Shown here: in pieces, positions 9,901-23,500 of the stretch | How the letters are laid out: every line of letters starts with the position of its first letter | Numbering within the stretch: the stretch's first letter is position 1 | NCBI GenBank assembly: GCA_965221635.1 | Contig: OZ244902.1 | Location: 3,038,001 to 3,102,000 of the forward strand | Length of the DNA: 64,000 bases | Direction: 5' to 3' | Source: JAAXHB01 sp965221635 | Lineage (GTDB): Bacteria > Actinomycetota > Acidimicrobiia > Acidimicrobiales > Aldehydirespiratoraceae | The notes under the pieces: generated by a model | Database searches by the model: none | The model's input: the letters and a program-made list of their open reading frames with translations, nothing else | Told to the model about the DNA's origin: nothing | Translations under genes and position numbers: made by a program

Positions 9901-12900
9901 GACAGCCCGTCGGGGTCGGTGGCGGTGACCGTCACAGACGCGGAACCCGCCGCCACTGCGCGCACCAGCACCTCCGAGCGGGCCGTGTCGATGCTCAATG
10001 TTGCCACCGACGTGTCATCGGAGGTGGCGGTGAAGGTGAGGTTGGTGTTGAACGCGTCGGTGAACGCCTCAGCGCCCGGTGTTTGCAACCCTGCACGCCA
10101 GGTGTACCCGGCGCTGAGCGACACATCGGCCAGCGGGTTGGCCACAACCGGCGCCTGATCGCCGCGCTGATCACCGAACTCCGTCCAAGTGGCCGTGCCG
10201 TCACCGTCGAAGTCGGCCACCAGCACCGGATACTGCGACGACGTGCCGAAGTCCCACGCATCGGCGTCCCAGGTGGAGTAGATCCCCGAATAGCCGCTTG
10301 AGCCGACCGTGGCGTTCGTGTCGGTTTGCAGTTGCGAGGTGGTTCTGGCGGTGCCGCCACGCGCGCTTGTGGACTGGCCGGTGGTTTGCGAATCCCAGTA
10401 CACGTCGGCGTCGGCGCGCTGAGCGCTCGTGGTGGAACTGCCGATCAGCCCGCCAAGCGCCGCGTCGGATTCCTCACCGGACACCGAACCTGTCGCGTAG
10501 CCCTCATGGATGGCGCCGTGATTGGTGCGGCCCACCAGGCCACCACCATGATCCACCGACCTGCCCGGCGACCTCACCGCTGCGCTCGAGTAGGCGAACT
10601 CCAAATCCAACCCGGAGCCGTAACCCACCAAACCGCCAAAGATGCGAACAGCCTCCAGCGCCTCGTCAACGCTGTTCACCGAGCCCGACGAGTAAGCACG
10701 ATAAATCGGGATCCTGTCCGTGAACCCGACCAAGCCGCCGGCCCACTGGGCGCCCTTCACCTGCGCCGACGAGAAGCTGTTTTCGATGGATGCGTTGTCG
10801 CTTCGCAGCATCTCGCCAATCAAACCCCCGACGTAGGCCTGGGGGCCGGTCGCCGTGACCTCACCGGAAGACCACGCGCGCTCCACCTTGCCAGTCCCGG
10901 AGCCAAGCAGGGCGCCCACCCGCGGGGCTGGAAGCTCCACGTTCACCGACACGTCCGTCAAGCCAACGCCACGCAACACACCGTTCGCGCCCAAACCCGC
11001 GAACAAGCCGAAGTTGGTTGCGTCGCTGAACTCCACGTCGATCAGCAAATCCGAGATGGTGTGACCGTTGCCGTCGAACACCGCGTCGTACATGCCGCCA
11101 ATCGGCTGCCAGCCCTCGCCGTCGTTCCAGAACAAGCCGTGATGGTCGGCACGGTCAACGTCACTGTCACCATCGGAATCGAACTGCAAGTGGGTGGTGA
11201 GTTCGTAACCGGTGCAACCGGTCGACGGGCAGCCCATGCCCTTTCGGGCATCCACGAACGCCAACCCGAACGCTTCGGCGTCCAGGGGGGAGTCCGCGGC
11301 GCCGTCACCGTTGAGGTCCCAACGAATGGCGTTGAGCTGCACCAGGCTCGACACGTCGATCAAGCCGTCGTCGTCGGTGTCGTAGTCGGTGCCCGGTAGC
11401 ACGATCACCTTGAAGCCCTCCGCGGCCGACAAGCCGCCCGGATCGGTGGCCGTGACCGTCACCACCGTGGAGCCCACAGCCACGCCCACCACTGAAACCG
11501 AACCGGATGCAAGGGTCGCGGTGGCCACCGTCGGATCCGACGATGCCACCGACAGCGTGAGCGTGTGGCCGTTGCGGTCGTAGAACACGTCACTGGTGTC
11601 CACCGTCAGGGTGTCCTCCGGGGCGATCTCAACGTTGTGCAGCCGGTGCTGCACGATCGGCACGAAGTTGCCGCGCTGCACCCCGAACTCCTGCCATGAC
11701 GCCACACCGTCACCATCAAAATCAACCACCAACACCGGGTAATCCGAAGAAGTACCGAAGTCCCAGTCCTCGCGCGGCCAGTCCTTGTAAATCCCCGCAT
11801 AGTGAGTGGCGTTCACCATCTCCTGCGTATCGGACTGCAACTCAGAAGTGGTTTTCCCCACCCCAAGACGACTGCTAGACACACCCGATGCCTCGGTATC
11901 CCAATAGGAAGCTATGGCGGATGAACTTGAGGAGTTGTGGATCAACCCTCCGAGACTCGCGTTGGAGGTGTCACCCGTCAAATGCCTAGTTGAGTAGCTG
12001 GAATTGAAGCTGAACCTGCTTACCCATTGCGCAAGGCCTCCGGCGTTAAACTCGGTCGAGTCGTGGCTTCGGAATGGCCCAGTCGAATAACCCGATTGTA
12101 CCACACCAGTCCCGGTTGAGGTGACCAAATTCCCGACGTGCCCACCCCAGCAAAGACAGTGCAAATCCCAGGAGCGACTACGCCGATACTGAATGCTCGA
12201 GACTGGGCCTGTGGTATACGTTCTGCGCAAGAGGTGGTCCCCGAAACCGTTATACGTCCCGACCAAGCCACCCGCGTTGAGTGGTGCAGCAACACTTGCG
12301 GTTGAGAAACTGTCCTCAATCGTTGCACTCCTGCCACTCACACCTCCGATCAGACCGCCTGCATAAGGATTTACCTCTGACGCACCGTTTAGGTTTACTG
12401 TCACGGTTCCAGTCGAATACACGCTTCGCACATCTGTTAGACGGATTTCGCCAGCCAAAATGCCGATGTATGCATCGCGGTGGCTACGGTTGCCCGGATC
12501 ATGTATCCTAAAGTTGGCGTTATCGATACCAAGGTAGCGAACCTCTGCGTCCGTGATCACCGAAAACAGGCCAAATCTTTCGTCGTTGCCGGGTACTAGC
12601 CGGTTCATAAAGGGATTGGAAATGGTGTGTCTATTTCCGTCCAAGATTGCGGAAAGTATCGGACTTGGATTATCCAGTTGGCCGCCGATGGGATCCCATC
12701 CCTGGCCATCATTCCAGAACATGCCCTCGTGATCATGTTCGTCTATGATCCCGTCACCGTTGGAGTCAAAGTCGAGATCGGTGATGAGCTCGTAGCCAGC
12801 GCATCGTGCTTGTGGGCATCCCATGCCGAGAGCTGGGTCGGGGAAGGCCAGGCGGTGCAGTGTGTCGTATCCGGCTGTTCGCTCAAGGTTGGTGGGGGTG

Positions 12901-14572
12901 CCATCTCCGTCAACATCCCATCTGATGGCGTTGAACTGCGGGAGGCTTGAGATTTCGATTAGGGCGTCGGAGTCGGTGTCGTAGTCGATAGCGCGAGTGG
13001 AGCGCACGGTGAACGTGGAGCTGGCGGCTTGGCCTTGGGGGTCGGTGGCCACCACGGTGATGGCGGTGTCGCCAGGGTTGGCACGGATCAAGGTGAGTCT
13101 TGCCGTGGCGGGTGAGATCACCGCGGCGACCTCGGTGGGGTCGGCGGACACTGCTGTGTAAACCAGGTTGGTGTTGTGGGCGTCGGTGAACACCTCTGCG
13201 CCGGGCAGGTCGAGGTCGATCACGAGCTCCTGGTTTGTGGCGAGGCGCACATCGGGCAGAGGGTGTGCCACTCGTGGGGCCTGGTTTTGGCGCTGGTCGC
13301 CGAACTCCTGCCATGTGGGTGTGCGGTCACCGTTGAGGTCGCTGATCAGCACCGGGTACTGCGTGGGGCTGCCGAAATCCCAGTCGGGCAGGTTCCAGTC
13401 GGCGTAGATGCCGGTGTAGCCGATCTCGGCGACGCTGCTGTTGGTGTCGTCCTGCAACTCCCTGGTGGTCTTCGCTGTGGGGGTTACGCCGGTGGCGGTG
13501 GTGTTGCCGCTGCCTGTGGGTTGGGTGGTGGTGTTGGTGTCCCAATACGTGTCGGCCAGCACCACCGCGTCCGCGGTGCCGGCACCGCCGATCACGCCAC
13601 CGGTGCGTGTGTTGGCGGTGTTGGTGCCGGTGACCACCCCGGTTGCGTAACTCTGCGACACCCGCCCGGCGTCGTGGCGGCCGATGAGACCACCAGTCCA
13701 TGACGGGGCGCTGGTGTTGGCCTGGGTGACCGCGCCGGTGGCGTAGGTTCGTTGCACACCGTTGGTGTTGGTGGACTGCACCCAGCCAATCAGCCCACCC
13801 CACATCCAATCATCAGCGCCCGACGCTTCGGCGGCGGCAGTGACCGCACCGGCGGCGTAGCTGAGGTACACGTCACCGCTGCTCAGTCTGCCGATCAGGC
13901 CACCCGCCATGCGCCCGGCTGTGACCTCCACGTTGGCGTAGGAGTCGCGAATGCTGGGAACCAAGCCGCCGATCCTCACCATTTCACCGAACAGGCCACC
14001 CGCGGTGGATCGGGCCGCGGGGGCGGCCACGGTTCCGGTGGCCCACAAGTGTGAGGCGGTGCCGTTGATCACACCGGCAACTGCGCCCACCTCGGCCAGG
14101 TTGCGCGGCACCCGCACGTCCACATCCACCAAACCAAGGTTGCGCACCGCGGCAGTGCGGCCAACGGTGTTGAACAAGCCCCAACCACCCGAATCGCCGC
14201 TGGTTGCCGTGGTGGGGGTGACCCGCAACCCGGAGATGGTGTGAGCGTTGCCGTCAAAGGCGGCTGTGTAGATGGGGCCTATCGGCGCCCAACCGGCGCC
14301 GGAGTTCCACCAGGCCCCGTTGTGATCAGCCGAGTCGACGTCGCCGTCGCTGTCGGAATCAAACGTGAGGTCGGCCACCAGCTCGTAACCCGCGCACCCA
14401 GCCGTCGGGCAACCCCACCCCGACGCCGCGGATGGGAACGCCGCCACGTAAGCCGCCTGGTTGGCGGCGTCATCGGCGGTGGCGTCACCGTCGAGATCCC
14501 AGCGGATGGCGTTGAGCTGCGCCAGGTTGCGCACCTCGATGAGGCCGTCATCGTCGGCGTCGTAATCAAACG
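3906..14572 (-). repeat. Seven super-repeats of about 1.55 kb (GLUG/EF-hand module plus Ig-like spacer)
   Basis: Module starts (DxDxDGLIEI-type motif) fall at about 14572, 12990, 11389, 9867, 8340, 6765 and 5160, that is every 1.52-1.61 kb. Each has an acidic N-terminal loop, a paired-Cys motif, DSDGDGDVD-type acidic stretches, three to eight GGLxG (GLUG) motifs, a YWDT block and a closing EFGDQR motif. Six are followed by one Ig-like repeat; the seventh ends the protein exactly at its closing EFGTQRP. Confidence 0.9.
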
Positions 14573-17500
14573 ACGCGCTCACGGTCACGGTGAACTCATC
14601 GGCGTTGATGCCACCCGCGCCGTCAGAGGCATGCAGCAACACCGTGGCGGCGCCGGCGGCCACGCCGGTGATGGTCAAACTGCGTGTGGCGTTGTGGAGA
14701 GCGATCGACATCTTGGAGGTGTCGCTGTTGGCGGCCGCGTAGGTGAGCACGTCACCATCGGGGTCAACGAACACGTGGTCGCCGCCGGTGGGTTCCAACC
14801 TGATCGTTGTGACGCCACCAACGGGCACCGCCAAGTCCGGAATCGGGTTGGGCAGGCGTGGCGTGTTGTTGTTCACCGTCACCGTGAACGTGTCCACCAC
14901 CATGGCGCCGTGACCGTCAAACGCTGTGACCGTGACGGTGCTTGTGCCCCCGGCGAGGCCGGTGACGGTGAACGTCTTGGCGTCGCTGTCGAGCGTGGCG
15001 GGCGCAGCGGCGTGATTGGTGGTGGTCACCTCGTAGGAGAAAACGTCCCCATCGGGATCCGCGAACACCGCTCCGGCCACGTCGGTTTCGAGTTGCACCA
15101 CGTGCGCGTCACCCACGCGCAGCTCCACGTCGGCGATCGGATTCACCAGCGTTGGCGCCCCGTTCGGCACGTCCACCACGCGCACCCCGAACGTGTTGGT
15201 TGCGCTGCCGCCAATGCCGTCCTCGGCTCGCACCGTGACGTTGAGCACGCCCGGTGAGCGGGCGGTGACGGTGAGCGTTCTGAGTTTGGAATCAAGCGAC
15301 ACCGACGCCGCGTCGTGTGACGCCGTGGCACTCGGGCCGGTGGTGTTGGCAACCGAGGCCGAATTGGTGACCGGCGCGGGGCTTTGCAACTCGTAGATGA
15401 GCGGATCGCCGTCACCGTCGATGAACACCGACGCCGCGGCAATGTCGGGCTCGAGTTGCACCGTGTAGGTGCCGTTGCGCCGCGCCGCGATGTTGGCTAT
15501 CGGATTGGCGACCGTTGGTGACGTGTTCGCGTCGCGGCCCACCGTGACGGTGATCGCGTCCGACACTGTGCCGCCGTGGCCGTCGTCGGCGACCACCAGC
15601 ACCGTGGTGACGCCCTGGGATTTGCCGGTGATCGTGATCGTGGAGGTCTGCTCGTTGAGGGTGACCGTGGCCTTGTTTTGATCGGAGTTGCTGACACTGA
15701 AGGTGAGCGGATCGTTGTTGGGATCCGAGAACACGGGCCGCTCGGGGTTGGTGAGCTCCACGGCGTACACACCCAACGGGCGGGCCTGGATGTGACCTAT
15801 GGCGTTGCTCACCCCCGGGTTGCGGTTGGCGTTGCCCGACACTGTCACGGTGAACTCGTCGGACACCGACCCGCCCAGGCCGTCGGACGCGGTCATCGTG
15901 ACCCTTGTTGTGCCCGCCACCAGCGCAGTGATCGTGACCGTTTGGGCGGCCAGGTCGTAGGTGGCCACCGCTGTTGCGTCGCTGGTGTTGGTGATCACAT
16001 AGGACAAGTCGTCGCCGTCGAAATCGGTGAACACCGGCTTGTCGGCTGCCTCGAGTTCGATCACGTACTTGCCGTCGGGCACCGCGGCGATGTCATCAAC
16101 GGGGTTCGTCACCGTTGGGGCGCTGTTGGCCGACCCCGACAGTGTCACCGTGAACGTGTCCACCGCGCTGCCGCCGTGACCGTCGTGCGCGGTGACCGAC
16201 ACCGTGGCGTCACCCACCGCCACACCGGTGATCGTGAGCACCGCCGATGCGGCGTCGAGGCGCACGGTGGCTTTGGTGTCGTCGGTGTTGGCGACGCTGT
16301 AGGACAAGTCGTCATCATCGGCGTCGGTGAACACCGCCCCGGCGGGCGCCTCCAGGGGCACCAGGTACACACCGGCGGGACGGGCGGTGAAGTCCGCTAT
16401 CGGGCGTGCCACCGTGGGTGGTCGGTTCGTGGCGCCACCCACGGTCACCACGAACACGTCCGACACGGCACCGCCATGAGGATCGCCGGCGGTGACCGTG
16501 ACCGTTGTTGCGCCGGTGGCCACCGAGGTGATCGTGAGCGTCTTGTCGGATTCGTTGAGGGTGACCGTTGCCTTGCCGGCGTCGGAGTTGCTCACCGCGT
16601 AGGTGAGCGTGTCGCCGTCGGAATCGAAGAACACCTCCGCGCCCGGGGCTTCCAGCGGCACCACGTACACGCCGGACAGTCGCACGGCCAGGTCGGCTAT
16701 CGGGCGCAACACCACCGGCGCGTCATTGGAGGCTTCGGTGACCGTTACCACGAACGCGTCTGCCACGCTGCCGCCGTGAGGATCCCGTGCGGTGACCGTG
16801 ACGGTGGTGGCGCCCACCGCCACGCCGGTGACCACCACATCTGCGCCGTCGAGGGTTGCCGTGGCCTTGGACGTGTCGCCGGCGGCAACCTCGTAGGTGA
16901 GCGTGTCGCCATCGGCATCGGCGAACACCGCCGCGCCTTCGGCTTCGAGCGGCACCCGGTACACGCCGAGGCGGCGCGCCGTGAGATCCGCGATCTGGTT
17001 GGCGACCGTCGGGGCGTTGTTCACAGCGGCGGTGACCGTGACCACGAACGCGTCGGACACGCTGCCGCCGTGACCGTCGCTTGCGGTGACGGTGACCGTG
17101 GTGGTGCCCACGGCCACGCCGGTGACGGTGATCGTGGCTGTGGCGGCGTTGAGGGTGACGGTGGCCTTGGTGTTGTCTGTGTTTGTGAGCGAGTAGGTGA
17201 GCTTGTCGTTGTCGACATCGGCGAACACTGCCGCCCCGGAGGCTTCCAACGCCACCGGGTAGAGGCCCGACACTCGTGCCGACAGGTCGGCGATTGCGTT
17301 GGCGAGCGTTGGGCCGCTGTTCGCGTCGGCGCTCACGGTCACAACGAACGAGTCCGAGATGCTGCCGCCATGGGGATCCGACGCGGTGATCGCCACCGTG
17401 GTGGCGCCCACAGCCACGCCGGTAACCGTGATCGTGGCTGTGGTGGCGTCGAACACCGCGGTGGCCTTCGAGGCGTCGCTGTTGGACACCTCGTAGGTGA

Positions 17501-20500
17501 GCGAATCGCCGTCGGCGTCGAAGAACACCGGGGCGCCTTCGGCTTCGAGCGGCAACGGGTACACGCCCAGGCGCCGGGCCGACAAGTCCGCTATTGCGTT
17601 GGCGAGCGTGGGTGGCGTGTTCGCATCGGCAACCACGGTCACCACAAAGTCATCGGACACGCTGCCGCCATGACCATCGCTCGCGGTGACCGTGACCGTG
17701 GTAGTGCCCGCTGCCACACCGGTGACCGTGACGGTGGCTGTGGCGGCGTTGAGCACCGCTGTGGCCTTGGAGGGGTCGCTGCTGGTGACCGAATAGGTCA
17801 GTGCGTCGCCGTCGGCGTCGGCGAACACCGCCGCGCCGGAGGCCTCCAACGGCACCGGGTAGGAACCGGCCCGGCGCGCCGTGAGATCGGCGACCGGGTT
17901 CGCCACCGTGGGAGCGGCGTTCACTGCCGCCCTCACCGTGACCACGAACGAGTCGGGCACGCTGCCACCATGACCATCGCTCGCGGTGACCGTGACTGTG
18001 GTGGCGCCCGCTGCCACACCGGTGACGGTGATCGTCGCGGTGGCCGCGTTGAGCACCGCGGTGGCCTTGGTGCTGTCGCTGTTGGTGAGCGTGTAGCTGA
18101 GCGTGTCACCGTCGGCATCGGCGAACACCGCCGCGCCGGTGGCCTGCAGCGGCACCTGGTACACGCTCGACACTCGGGCTGCCAGGTCGGGGATCGCGTT
18201 CGCCAGCGTGGGCGCCGCGTTGGCGGCAGCGCGGACGGTGACCACGAACGAATCCGACACCACGCCCCCGTGACCATCGGACGCCGAGACCGTGACGGTG
18301 GACGCGCCAGCGGCCATGCCGGTGACCGTGAGCGTGGCGGTGGCCGCGTTGAGCGTCACGGTGGCCCTGGTGCTGTCGCTGTTGGTGAGCGAGTAGGTGA
18401 GCGTGTCGCCGTCGGGGTCGTTGAACACCGCCGCGCCGGTGGCCTCCAAGGGCACCTGGTACGTGCTTGACACACGGGCCGCGATGTCGGAGATCGGGTT
18501 GGCAACCGTGGGCGCGGAGTTGCCGGTGGCTCGCACGGTCACGTCGAACGTGTCCGACGCGGAGGCGCCGTGGCCGTCGGTTGCGGTGACCGTGACCGTG
18601 GTGGCGCCCACAGCCACGCCGGTCACGGTGATCGTGGCGGTGGCAGGGTTGAGGGTGGCGGTGGCTTTGGTGGCGTCGCTGTTGGTGACCCTGTAGGTGA
18701 AGGTGTCGCCGTCGGCGTCGTTGAACACCGCCGCTCCCTCGGCTTCCAGTGGCACCTGGTACACGCTCGACGGCCGGGCCGCCAGATCCGCGATCGGGTT
18801 CGCCACTGTGGGCCTGGCGTTGGCCTCGGACCGCACGGTGACCACAAACGCGTCCGAGGCGCTGCCGCCGTGACCATCGGACGCGGTGACGGTGACCGTG
18901 GTGGCGCCCGCAGCCACGCCGGTGACGGTGATCCACCCGGTGGCGGGGTTGAGCACCGCTGTGGCTTTGGTGGGGTCGCTGTTGGTGACCGTGTAGGTGA
19001 GCGCGTCCCCGTCGGGGTCGTTGAACACCGCGGCGCCGGGGGTTTGAAGCGCCACGATGTACACCCCTTCGGGGCGGGCCGCGAAGTCGGCGATCGGGTT
19101 GGTCACAGCGGGGGTGCGGTTGGCGGTGGATTCGACGGTGACGGTGAACGGGTCGTCCACCGTTCCGCCCACACCATCAGACGCAGTAACGGTGATGGTG
19201 GTGGCCCCGGCGGCCACGCCGGTGACGGTGATCGTGGCGGTGGCGGCGTCGAGGGTGGCGGTTGCCTTTGTGGAGTCCGCGTTGTGCAGCGTGTAGGTGA
19301 GCGTGTCGCCGTCGGGGTCGCTGAACACCGCTGCGCCCTCTGCTTCGAGGGGCACCGTGTACGAAGCGCCCGGGCGTGTGGTGATGTTGGCGATCGCGTC
19401 GATCACCACCGGCGCGTTATTGGCGTTCCTAGAGACGTTCACCGTGAACGAGTCCGTGATCGAAGCGCCGTGAGGGTCGGTGGCCGTGACGGTCACAGTG
19501 GTGGCGCCCGCGGCCACGCCGGTGACGATCACGGTGGCGGTGGCGGCGTTGAGGGTGGCGGTGGCCTTGGTGTTGTCGCTGTTGGCAACGGCGTAGCTGA
19601 GCGTGTCACCATCGGCATCCGCGAACACTGCGGCGTTGTCTGCTTCGAGCGGCACGCTGTACACGCCTTGGATTCGGGCGGCGAGGTCGGCGATCCGGTT
19701 GGCCACGGTGGGCGCGGTGTTGGTGGTGCTGGTGACCGTGACAGTGAACGTGTCGGTGGCTGACGCGCCGTGAGGATCCGAAGCGGTGACCGTGACGGTG
19801 GTGGCGCCCGCGGCCACGCCGGTGACCGTGACCGTGTTGGTGGTGGTGTTGAGCGTGGCGGTGGCCTTGGTGGGGTCGCTGTTGGTGATGGCGTAGCTGA
19901 GCGTGTCACCGTCGGCGTCTGAGAACACCGCCGAGCCTTGGGCTTCGAGCGCAATCCTGTACACGCCCTGGATTCGGGCCGTGAGGTCGTCGATCTGGTT
20001 GGCCACGGTGGGGGCACGGTTGGCGCCGGTTGTGACCGTGACCGTGAACGGATCCGATGCGGTGGCGCCGTGAGGATCGGTGGCGGTGACGGTGACCGTG
20101 GTGGTGCCCGCTGCGACGCCGGTGACCGTGACGGTGTTGGTGGTGGTGTCGAGGGTGGCGGTGGCTTTGGCGGGGTCGCTGTTGGCAACGGTGTAGCTGA
20201 GGGTGTCGCCGTCGGGGTCGCTGAACACCGCGGCGCCTTCGGCCTCGAGGTTCACGGTGTAGGTGCCTGCCGGTCTGGTGGACAGGTTCTCGATGGCGTT
20301 GGCCACGGTGGGGGCACGGTTGGCGGCGCCGCTCACGGTGACGGTGAAACTGTCGGTGACGGCGCCGCCGTGGGGATCGGTTGCGGTAACCGCGATCACA
20401 GTGGCGCCGGTGGTGGCGCCCACAACGGTGATGGTGGCGGTTGCGGGGTTGAGCGTGGCGACCGCTTTGGTGGGGTCGGTGTTGGTGATGCTGTAAGTGA

Positions 20501-23500
20501 GCGAATCGCCGTCGGCGTCGGCGAACACCGCGGCGCCTTGGGCTTCGAGCGCCACGTTGTAGGTGCCACTGGGACGTGCGGCGATGTCGGCAATGGCGTT
20601 GGCGATGGTGGGCGCATTGTTGGCCGTGGCGGTGACGGTGACGGTGAAGGTGCTTGAGACGGCGCCGCCGTGACCGTCAACGGCGGTGACGGTGACCGTG
20701 GTGGATCCAGTGGCCACACCGGTGACCACCACCGTGGCCGCGGCATTGTTGAGCACGGCGGTGGCCTTGGTGGGGTCGGTGTTGGTGAGCGAGTAGGTGA
20801 GGGTGTCGCCGTCGGCATCGGCGAACACCGCCCTGCCGGGGGTTTCCAACGGCACTGTGTATCTGCCCTGGGGCCGCGCCGTGAGGTTCGCCAGGGGGTT
20901 CGCCACCGTGGGGGCGTTGTTGACCGTTGCGGTGACCGTGACCGCGAACGTGTCGGTGACGCTGCCGCCGTGGGGATCGGTGGCGGTGACGGTGACATTG
21001 GCGGTGCCCGCGGCCACACCGGTGACGGTGATCGTGGCCGTGGCAGCATCCAGGGCGGCGGTGGCTTTGGCGGGGTCGCCGCTGGCAACGGCGTAGCTGA
21101 GCGTTTCGCCTTCGGGGTCGGTGAACACCGCGGCGCTCTCGGCTTCGAGCGCCACGTTGTGGGTGCTTTGTGGCCTGAGGGTGACGTTGGAGATTGCGTT
21201 GGCCACGATCGGCGCCTGGTTGGTGGCCCCGGTGACGGTGACGGCGAACGAATCCGACACCGACGCGCCGTGAGGATCAGCAGCGGTGACCGTGATCGTG
21301 GTGGTGCCCGCGGCCACGGCGACCACGGTGATCGTGGCCGTGGCGGCGTCCAACGCCACGGTCGCTGCGGCGGGGGTGGTGTTGGTGAACGTGTAGGTGA
21401 GGGTGTCGCCGTCGGCGTCGTTGAACACCGCCGCGCCGTCGGCCTCCAGCGGCACCAAGTACACCCCCGACGGGCGCGCCGCGATGTCGGCGATCTCGTT
21501 GGCCACGGTTGGGGCGCTGTTCACCCCCGATCCCACCGTCACCACAAAATCGTCGCTCACCGAGCCGCCGTGACCATCCGACGCCGAAACCGTGACCGTG
21601 GTGGAGCCCGCGGCCACCCCCGTGACGGTGATCGTGGCGGTGGCCGCGTCGAGGGTGGCGGTGGCTGTGGCGGGGGTTGTGTTGGCGATCGTGTAGGTGA
21701 GCGGGTCGTTGTCGGCGTCGTTGAACACCGCCGCGCCAGGCGCCTCAAGGGGCACCGTGTAGCTGCCGCTGCGACGCGCGGTGATGTCGGAAATCGCGTT
21801 GACCACTGTTGGTGGCGAGTTCTCGCTGCCCGCCACGGTCACGGTGAACGTGTCCGTTGCGAACGCGCCGTGACCGTCATCCGCGGTGACGGTCACCGTG
21901 GTGGAACCTTGCGTCACCCCCGTCACGGTGATCGCGGCGGTGGCGGCGTCGAAGGTGGCGGTGGCCTTGGTTGAGTCGCTGTTGGTGATCGCGTAGGACA
22001 ACGTGTCGCCATCCGCGTCGGTGAACACCTCGGCGCCGGTGGTTTCGAGGTTGATCGTGGTCACCTGGCGGGCGCGCAAGTTCACGTTGTCTATGGCGTT
22101 CGCCACCGACGGCGCCCTGTTGGCGTCGCCCTCCACTGTCACAACGAAGTCGTCGCTCGCGCTGCCGCCGTGACCGTCATTGGCGGTGACGGTGACCGTG
22201 GCGGTTCCGGCCGTGACGCCGGTGAGGGTCAACGCCTTCGCGGTGGCGTCCACCGCCACGGTGGCGATGCTGGTGTTGTCGCTGGTGGCGGTGTAGGACA
22301 ACGTGTCATCGTCGACATCGGCGAACACTTCGCTGCCGGTGGTCTCCAAGGGAATCGAGTACACCCCCGCCGGGCGCGCAGTGAAATCATCGAGCGGGTT
22401 CGCCACGGTGGGCGCCGTGTTGGTGTCGGCGATCACGGTGACATTGAAGGTGTCGGTGGCGGTGGCGTTCGACGGATCCGACGCGGTGACGGTGACCTCC
22501 ACCGTGCCCACGGTGATGCCGGTGATGGTTATCAATCGGGTGAGCCCGTTGAAGGTGATCGTGGCGAACGTGTCGGCTTCGTCGTCGTCGGTGACCGTGT
22601 AGGTCAACGCGTCACCGTTGGCGTCGGTGAACACCCGGGCGCCGGGCGCCTCCAAGTCCACCGTGTACACCCCCAGGCGCCGAGCGGTGACATCGGCGAG
22701 GGGGTTCACCACGGCCGGTGGAGTGTTGGCCGGCCCCGGCGGAGGAGGAGGCGGCGCCGGGGCCGGATCGGGTTGAGAGGCCAGCTGGGAGTGATCCAAC
22801 GCCCTGGTGATGAACGACGCCATCTGGGCACGGTTCACCCCAAGCGACGGCGCAAAGTTGCCGCCGGTGACGCCGCGGGCCACCCCGAGCTCGAACAGCG
22901 CCGACACCGCTGTTTGGAACGATTCGGGCCAGCCGGCCATGTCGGGGAACGAATCGTCGGCGTCCACGCCGATCAGGGTGACCACGCCATCGGATTCCAC
23001 CCGAACCGGTGCGCCGGGGGTGACCGCCAGCAGCTTCGACAACAACAACGCCATCTGGGCTCGCGAAACCACCCCGTGAGGATTGAAACGATCGTCGCCC
23101 ACCCCGGTGAACACGCCAACGTCCACCATCGAGTTCACCGCTGCCACCGCCGTTGCGTTGAGGCCGCCCAGATCAACGAACCCTTGGTCGGCGGTGGAAC
23201 CCGCGGGCACGCCCAGCAAGTCCGCGGCGCGGCGCATGAACAACGCCATCTGCCAGCGCGACACCGGATCCCACGGAGCGAACCGGGAACCGTCACCCAC
23301 CCCCACCGAAATGCCGTGCCATGCCAGGCACTCGATGGCGTCGGCGTGTACCGCGTCGGGATCGACGTCGGTGAACCTCGGGAAGGTCCGCTCGATCGCC
23401 AGCGCCTCCGCGCAGGCGCCGCCCACATTGGAAGCCAAAGCGTCCGGTGTGCCAACCACCCCCGCCGCCGGGCGGGCGCTAACCGCCACCACAGACGCCG

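Noticed and set aside
15576..18470. 964-residue open frame on the plus strand opposite the giant gene
   Set aside because: Gly/Arg/His/Val-rich periodic translation that mirrors the 300-bp repeats; a by-product of high GC and codon bias on the minus strand.
14573..22718. CRISPR array suggested by regular spacing
   Set aside because: The period is 300 bp and the repeats are coding, with no short identical direct repeats and unique spacers.
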